NCBI GenBank assembly: GCA_000437315.1
Contig: FR899415.1
Span: forward strand, 1-64,000
Direction of reading: 5' to 3'
Length of the DNA: 64,000 nucleotides
Origin: Mycoplasma sp. CAG:472
GTDB lineage: Bacteria > Bacillota_I > Bacilli_A > RF39 > UBA660
Shown here one piece after another: positions 60,987 to 64,000 of the stretch (its first letter is position 1; each line of letters starts with the position of its first letter). The notes under the pieces were generated by a model. That model saw only the letters and a list, made by a program, of their open reading frames with translations. It was not told the origin of the DNA and searched no databases. The position numbers and the translations under genes were made by a program.

Positions 60987-61382
60987 TTATTTCAATCTTC
61001 TTCGGCGAGAAAAGCCTAAGTCATTATTTAAGTTATAATCTTCATCATAATTATATGATAAATCATTTTTATTTATTTTTTCATTAGTTTCAATTTTATT
61101 ATTATTTTCACTCTCTAATTCGATTTTCTTTTCATATAATTCATTAAGTTTTTTTTCAGTATTATTAAGCATATATGAACTACATGCACTTGTTATAATA
61201 AATAGTCCATCCGCTCCCATTAAACAATAAGATTCAATTAAATGATCAACTCCATTACCTACAAGTATAATAGATGTTATAACTAAACCATAGATTGATA
61301 TCTTCTTAAATACTTTTAATAAGTATTTTTCCCTTTTTTTAGTATCAATTTCATTATTTATATATTCTTTTTTATTATCCAT
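60987..61382 (-). CDS. Small membrane protein with two helices and coiled-coil tail
   Basis: A 131-residue protein. Charged N-terminus (KKREKYLLKVFKK), two hydrophobic segments (ISIYGLVITSIILVGNGVDH and GADGLFIITSACSSYML), a Lys/Glu/Asn coiled-coil tail and the end FSRRRRLK. Layout and terminal motif resemble the 158-residue protein at 38883-39359 (RKRVLK). No family recognised. Confidence 0.65.
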   Translation of the reverse strand: MDNKKEYINNEIDTKKREKYLLKVFKKISIYGLVITSIILVGNGVDHLIESYCLMGADGLFIITSACSSYMLNNTEKKLNELYEKKIELESENNNKIETNEKINKNDLSYNYDEDYNLNNDLGFSRRRRLK

Positions 61383-61431
61383 AAATCCTCCATTTAATAA
61401 TACTATAATTATATAAAAAAATGACTAAAAT

Positions 61432-61460
61432 AAAAAGAGGTAAGATTAATATCTTACTCC
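61432..61460 (-). terminator. Terminator downstream of the HerA-like gene
   Basis: Minus-strand GAGGAGTAAGAT / ATCTTACCTC stem followed by TTTTTATTTT. Confidence 0.75.
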
Positions 61461-61556
61461 TCCCCATTGAGCAGCAACAAAACCAACTCTATTAAAAGTA
61501 GGAAGTTCTTGCTCTTTTACATTAATTTTTCTATTTACTTTTTTTATCTCCAGCAA
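61446..61556 (-). CDS. Short unexplained frame overlapping the end of the HerA-like gene
   Basis: A 36-codon frame (TTG start at 61556) ending KEQELPTFNRVGFVAAQWGG then VRY. Codon choice looks coding and it continues across the HerA stop into the terminator. No ribosome binding site; it may be translated by coupling, or be the tail of a longer gene lost by frameshift at a seven-A run. Confidence 0.3.
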   Translation of the reverse strand: MLEIKKVNRKINVKEQELPTFNRVGFVAAQWGGVRY

Positions 61557-63292
61557 GAGGAAACATTACAGTTTGATGAATAAGGCATTGGATTAGGCAT
61601 TTCCATCTTAACTATCATTGGTATTTTAAAGGCACTGCCAAATGATACACAAGTTCCTGGTTGAAGTGTTTTTTGTTTTTCAATAATATCTGCACTAATA
61701 TTTGGAAGCATTTCTGAAATATATTTAATATCAAGAGGGTGTGTCATTTTAAAGATCAAGAAATTTGAACATTGTGCAATAACTGTATCAGATATTTCAA
61801 CTGGTCTTTGAGAAATAATATCAAGAATTACGCCATATTTTCTTCCTTCTTTTGCAATACGGTCAAATATGTTATAACCAAGTAAGAATGTATCATTATC
61901 TTTTTGAATATATCTATGAGCTTCTTCCAAAAATAAATGAAATGGAATACTTGCTCTTTGCTCTAAAGACTTAGAATAATCAAATAAGAATTTACACATT
62001 ATTTTTACAATAACTTTAGCATAAATATCGTCAACATCCTCGAGATTAATATTAATTATTTGAGCTTTTTTACCATTAAATGATTTTAAAGCATCAATAA
62101 ATTCAGTATTTGTATAATGTTTAGTTCCATCAAAATAATTACCAACTTCACTATGAAGAATTGTAGTAAGTCTAACCTTTAATATTGAGGCATCATCAAC
62201 AAGAGTATCATTATGTAAGAAACCTTCGGAAATTAAAGTAAACTCTAATGCTTTGGAAAAGTCTAGTAGTGAATAAAATGCATTTTCATCTGGAGCAATA
62301 TTTTCAATTTCATCATTAATATTTTTCAAAATATATTCAGTAATTAAAACACTTTCACCAAAATAACCATTTGAATCAATTTCAAAACATTCAGAGAAAC
62401 TTCTTGTATAACCAAGTCCTTGAATAGTTGTATCAAAATTAAATTCTGGTGTATGACAAGTTTCTATAATTGTAAATATTTCGTTTTTCTTTTGAGCAGT
62501 AGTCTCTGATGAGAATAATACCGCAAGTAAAGCTTTAGCAATTAAATGATTTTTATATTTTCTAGATTCAGGTGAATCTGTAGCAAATATTTTTGAAAGT
62601 TTTAATGTTCTTTCAAGTATTGGAAGTTGAGTATGTTTACTTGCCTGAAGAAGTAGTGCATAATCATCAAGTTTTAATAAATTAACAGGTATTTTAAGTG
62701 GTACATCAGTGGCCTCCTTAGGATTAGTGGTAATAAATTTATAATTATATTCAGGATCAATTGTATTAATTGAACTAAAAGCATTTTTATATTCACCATA
62801 AGCATCAAAAATAAACATATTTGCATTTTTTACTTTTGCAAATTTATTTAAAAATATATTTTGAACCATTCTTGAAACACCACAAGATTTACCTGAACCA
62901 GTATTACCAAATATAGCTAAATGATTTGAAAATAAATCATTAATACTTGGACATACAGTAAAGTTTTTATAAATAGCACTTTGGCCTAAAACAAAACTAT
63001 TTTCAGAATATGTTCCTACTAGAGCCATTAACTCTTCACCATTAATTATTCTGATAGTCGAAGATAAAAGCGGTTTTCTAAGTACACCATTTAAAAATCT
63101 ATTACCTTGATATTCACCTAAAAAACGAATTTTAATTTCACTACTATTAACTTCAGTAATTTCTCCTAAAATACGTTCTCCATTACTTTCAAATATTACA
63201 TGCATATTCATTAAATCTGCTTGAACATTACTACCAGCAAGATTTTGAACATATGCCATACTATCACTTATATAAAGTATTTTACCAAACAT
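61544..63292 (-). CDS. HerA-family ATPase (DUF87/HAS-barrel)
   Basis: A 582-residue P-loop ATPase of the HerA/FtsK superfamily. The N-terminal barrel (MFGKILYISDSMAYVQNLAG to about residue 95) is followed by Walker A GNTGSGKSCGVSRM (about residue 133), Walker B HLFLEEAHRY, and sensor ISQRPVEIS. HerA-type proteins are hexameric DNA translocases; in bacteria they occur alone or with partners such as NurA or SIR2-like nucleases, none of which is seen here. The substrate is unknown. Downstream of the serpin gene by 8 bases, so co-transcribed. Confidence 0.88.
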   Translation of the reverse strand: MFGKILYISDSMAYVQNLAGSNVQADLMNMHVIFESNGERILGEITEVNSSEIKIRFLGEYQGNRFLNGVLRKPLLSSTIRIINGEELMALVGTYSENSFVLGQSAIYKNFTVCPSINDLFSNHLAIFGNTGSGKSCGVSRMVQNIFLNKFAKVKNANMFIFDAYGEYKNAFSSINTIDPEYNYKFITTNPKEATDVPLKIPVNLLKLDDYALLLQASKHTQLPILERTLKLSKIFATDSPESRKYKNHLIAKALLAVLFSSETTAQKKNEIFTIIETCHTPEFNFDTTIQGLGYTRSFSECFEIDSNGYFGESVLITEYILKNINDEIENIAPDENAFYSLLDFSKALEFTLISEGFLHNDTLVDDASILKVRLTTILHSEVGNYFDGTKHYTNTEFIDALKSFNGKKAQIININLEDVDDIYAKVIVKIMCKFLFDYSKSLEQRASIPFHLFLEEAHRYIQKDNDTFLLGYNIFDRIAKEGRKYGVILDIISQRPVEISDTVIAQCSNFLIFKMTHPLDIKYISEMLPNISADIIEKQKTLQPGTCVSFGSAFKIPMIVKMEMPNPMPYSSNCNVSSCWR

Positions 63293-63300
63293 GACTCTTC

Positions 63301-64000
63301 CTACCCTTCACAAACATCTTTTGTTTCATCATATTCTATAGGATTATTTACAGTGCCTATAAAATAAATATTATTACTTCCTATTTTTCTAATTAAATAC
63401 ACAAATGGTTTATTAAATATTACAGATTTTGCTTCTGAAACTGAATTTGAATCAAATATCGCTCCGGAGGCTGCCGCAGCTTTAGTACCACTTTCCATAA
63501 AATCTATATATGTTTTTTGAACAATTGAGCTTACATATATATCTTCAGCAATACCACCAAAATTTGCTTTTTCTTTATTAAACATATCTTTTATTCCCAA
63601 ACTTTCAAGAATACCTTTTACATTATTAACATTATATTCATATTTAAATCTAGGTATTTGAATATGAGATTTGCTTTCAGTTATGGAATTTTTTATTACA
63701 TCATTTGATATATTATTAATTACATCTTGAATATCTTTTTTAGGAAGAAGTCCAATAAATTCATATTGTGAATTATCAGAAAGTTTTTCATAATCTTTTA
63801 TAAATCCTGTATAGTAATCACTTTCTAAATATTTTTCATTAGAATTCATCATATAAACATTTTTATCTAAGAAATTACCCATTGTAGTTTTATTACAATC
63901 AAACTCTTCATCCCATCTAAAATTAATACCAATTGCATTTACTAAAGCCATAATTGTATCAACTGAATTAACGCTATCGCTAGGAAATAATTCATTAATC
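63301..64000 (-). CDS. Serpin (serine protease inhibitor family), C-terminal part
   Basis: The frame is open to the right edge and reads INELFPSDSVNSVDTIMALV, then NAIGINFRWDEEFD, matching the serpin strand region 'lvLvNAiyFkg.W...Fd'. IPRFKYEYNVNNVKGILESL, and LGIKDMF..EKANFGGI follow. The reactive-loop hinge ESGTKAAAASG and the C-terminal FNKPFVYLIRKIGSNNIYFI are diagnostic. Serpins trap target proteases by loop insertion; gut bacterial serpins can inhibit host or microbial proteases. Counting 17 residues from the hinge Glu puts Asn near P1, but the loop length is uncertain. The N-terminus, and hence any signal peptide, lies beyond the window. Confidence 0.92.
   Translation of the reverse strand, partial: INELFPSDSVNSVDTIMALVNAIGINFRWDEEFDCNKTTMGNFLDKNVYMMNSNEKYLESDYYTGFIKDYEKLSDNSQYEFIGLLPKKDIQDVINNISNDVIKNSITESKSHIQIPRFKYEYNVNNVKGILESLGIKDMFNKEKANFGGIAEDIYVSSIVQKTYIDFMESGTKAAAASGAIFDSNSVSEAKSVIFNKPFVYLIRKIGSNNIYFIGTVNNPIEYDETKDVCEG

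Noticed and set aside
1..64000. CRISPR array or rRNA operon
   Set aside because: No regularly spaced direct repeats and no rRNA-like sequence were seen on either strand.

Overview
The window is AT-rich DNA of a spore-forming member of the Bacillota (class Bacilli or relatives), probably an uncultured gut lineage. Three things point there. First, sporulation genes are spread along it: a ylbJ tail, spoVID-ysxE, spoVB, a cotY/cotZ-like coat gene, and spoVD- and spoVE-type genes. Second, several gene neighbourhoods match Bacillus subtilis: dtd-rsh-comN-spoVB, ybxB-rpoB-rpoC, ymfF-ymfH, and 6S RNA-tcdA near rarA. Third, gut-type features occur, such as a serpin and large surface proteins sharing a WRIIRING-type domain. 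TGA is a normal stop: several ATGA start/stop overlaps use it and TGG encodes Trp, so the genetic code is standard.

Layout. 1-3.3 kb: end of ylbJ, then a minus-strand operon of three pilin-like proteins, one carrying a large adhesin-like ectodomain. 3.2-7.6 kb: ysxE/spoVID behind a sigma-E-like promoter, dtd, a (p)ppGpp synthetase whose hydrolase site looks degraded, and a comN-like gene. 7.6-12.3 kb: two large secreted or anchored surface proteins, each preceded by the same ~167-bp element with covarying inverted-repeat arms. 12.3-15.1 kb: spoVB, a candidate type I toxin locus, a small membrane peptide, tRNA-Arg(CCT), and rpsD with leader. 15.1-20.8 kb: M16 peptidase pair, dGTPase-like HD protein, three small helical proteins, a frameshifted XRE regulator and a lipoprotein. 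20.8-28.9 kb: rpoC, rpoB and a methyltransferase. 28.9-34.2 kb: small secreted or unknown proteins, mraY, a spoVD/ftsI-type PBP and a NUDIX hydrolase.

34.2-43.7 kb holds four large paralogues of unknown function plus a coiled-coil membrane protein. 43.8-46.4 kb is an SH3 protein, a dead hicBA locus, an intact dinJ/yafQ pair and a spore-coat gene. 46.4-48.9 kb has an EIIB-like domain lacking its cysteine, an FtsW/RodA/SpoVE protein and small unknowns. 48.8-54.1 kb is a second lineage-specific cluster: two HExxH proteins, four related helical proteins and one other. 54.2-64 kb has rarA-gpsA, cls, dxs, tcdA, 6S RNA, a decayed DUF4160 gene, a HerA-type ATPase and a serpin cut by the right edge.

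The conserved backbone (transcription, translation, envelope, isoprenoids, sporulation) is interleaved with lineage-specific tandem families and toxin-antitoxin debris. The best candidates for undescribed biology are the element upstream of the two surface genes, the 34-44 kb paralogue cluster, the 49-54 kb HExxH/helical cluster, and the 50-aa hydrophobic peptide locus at 13.6-13.97 kb.
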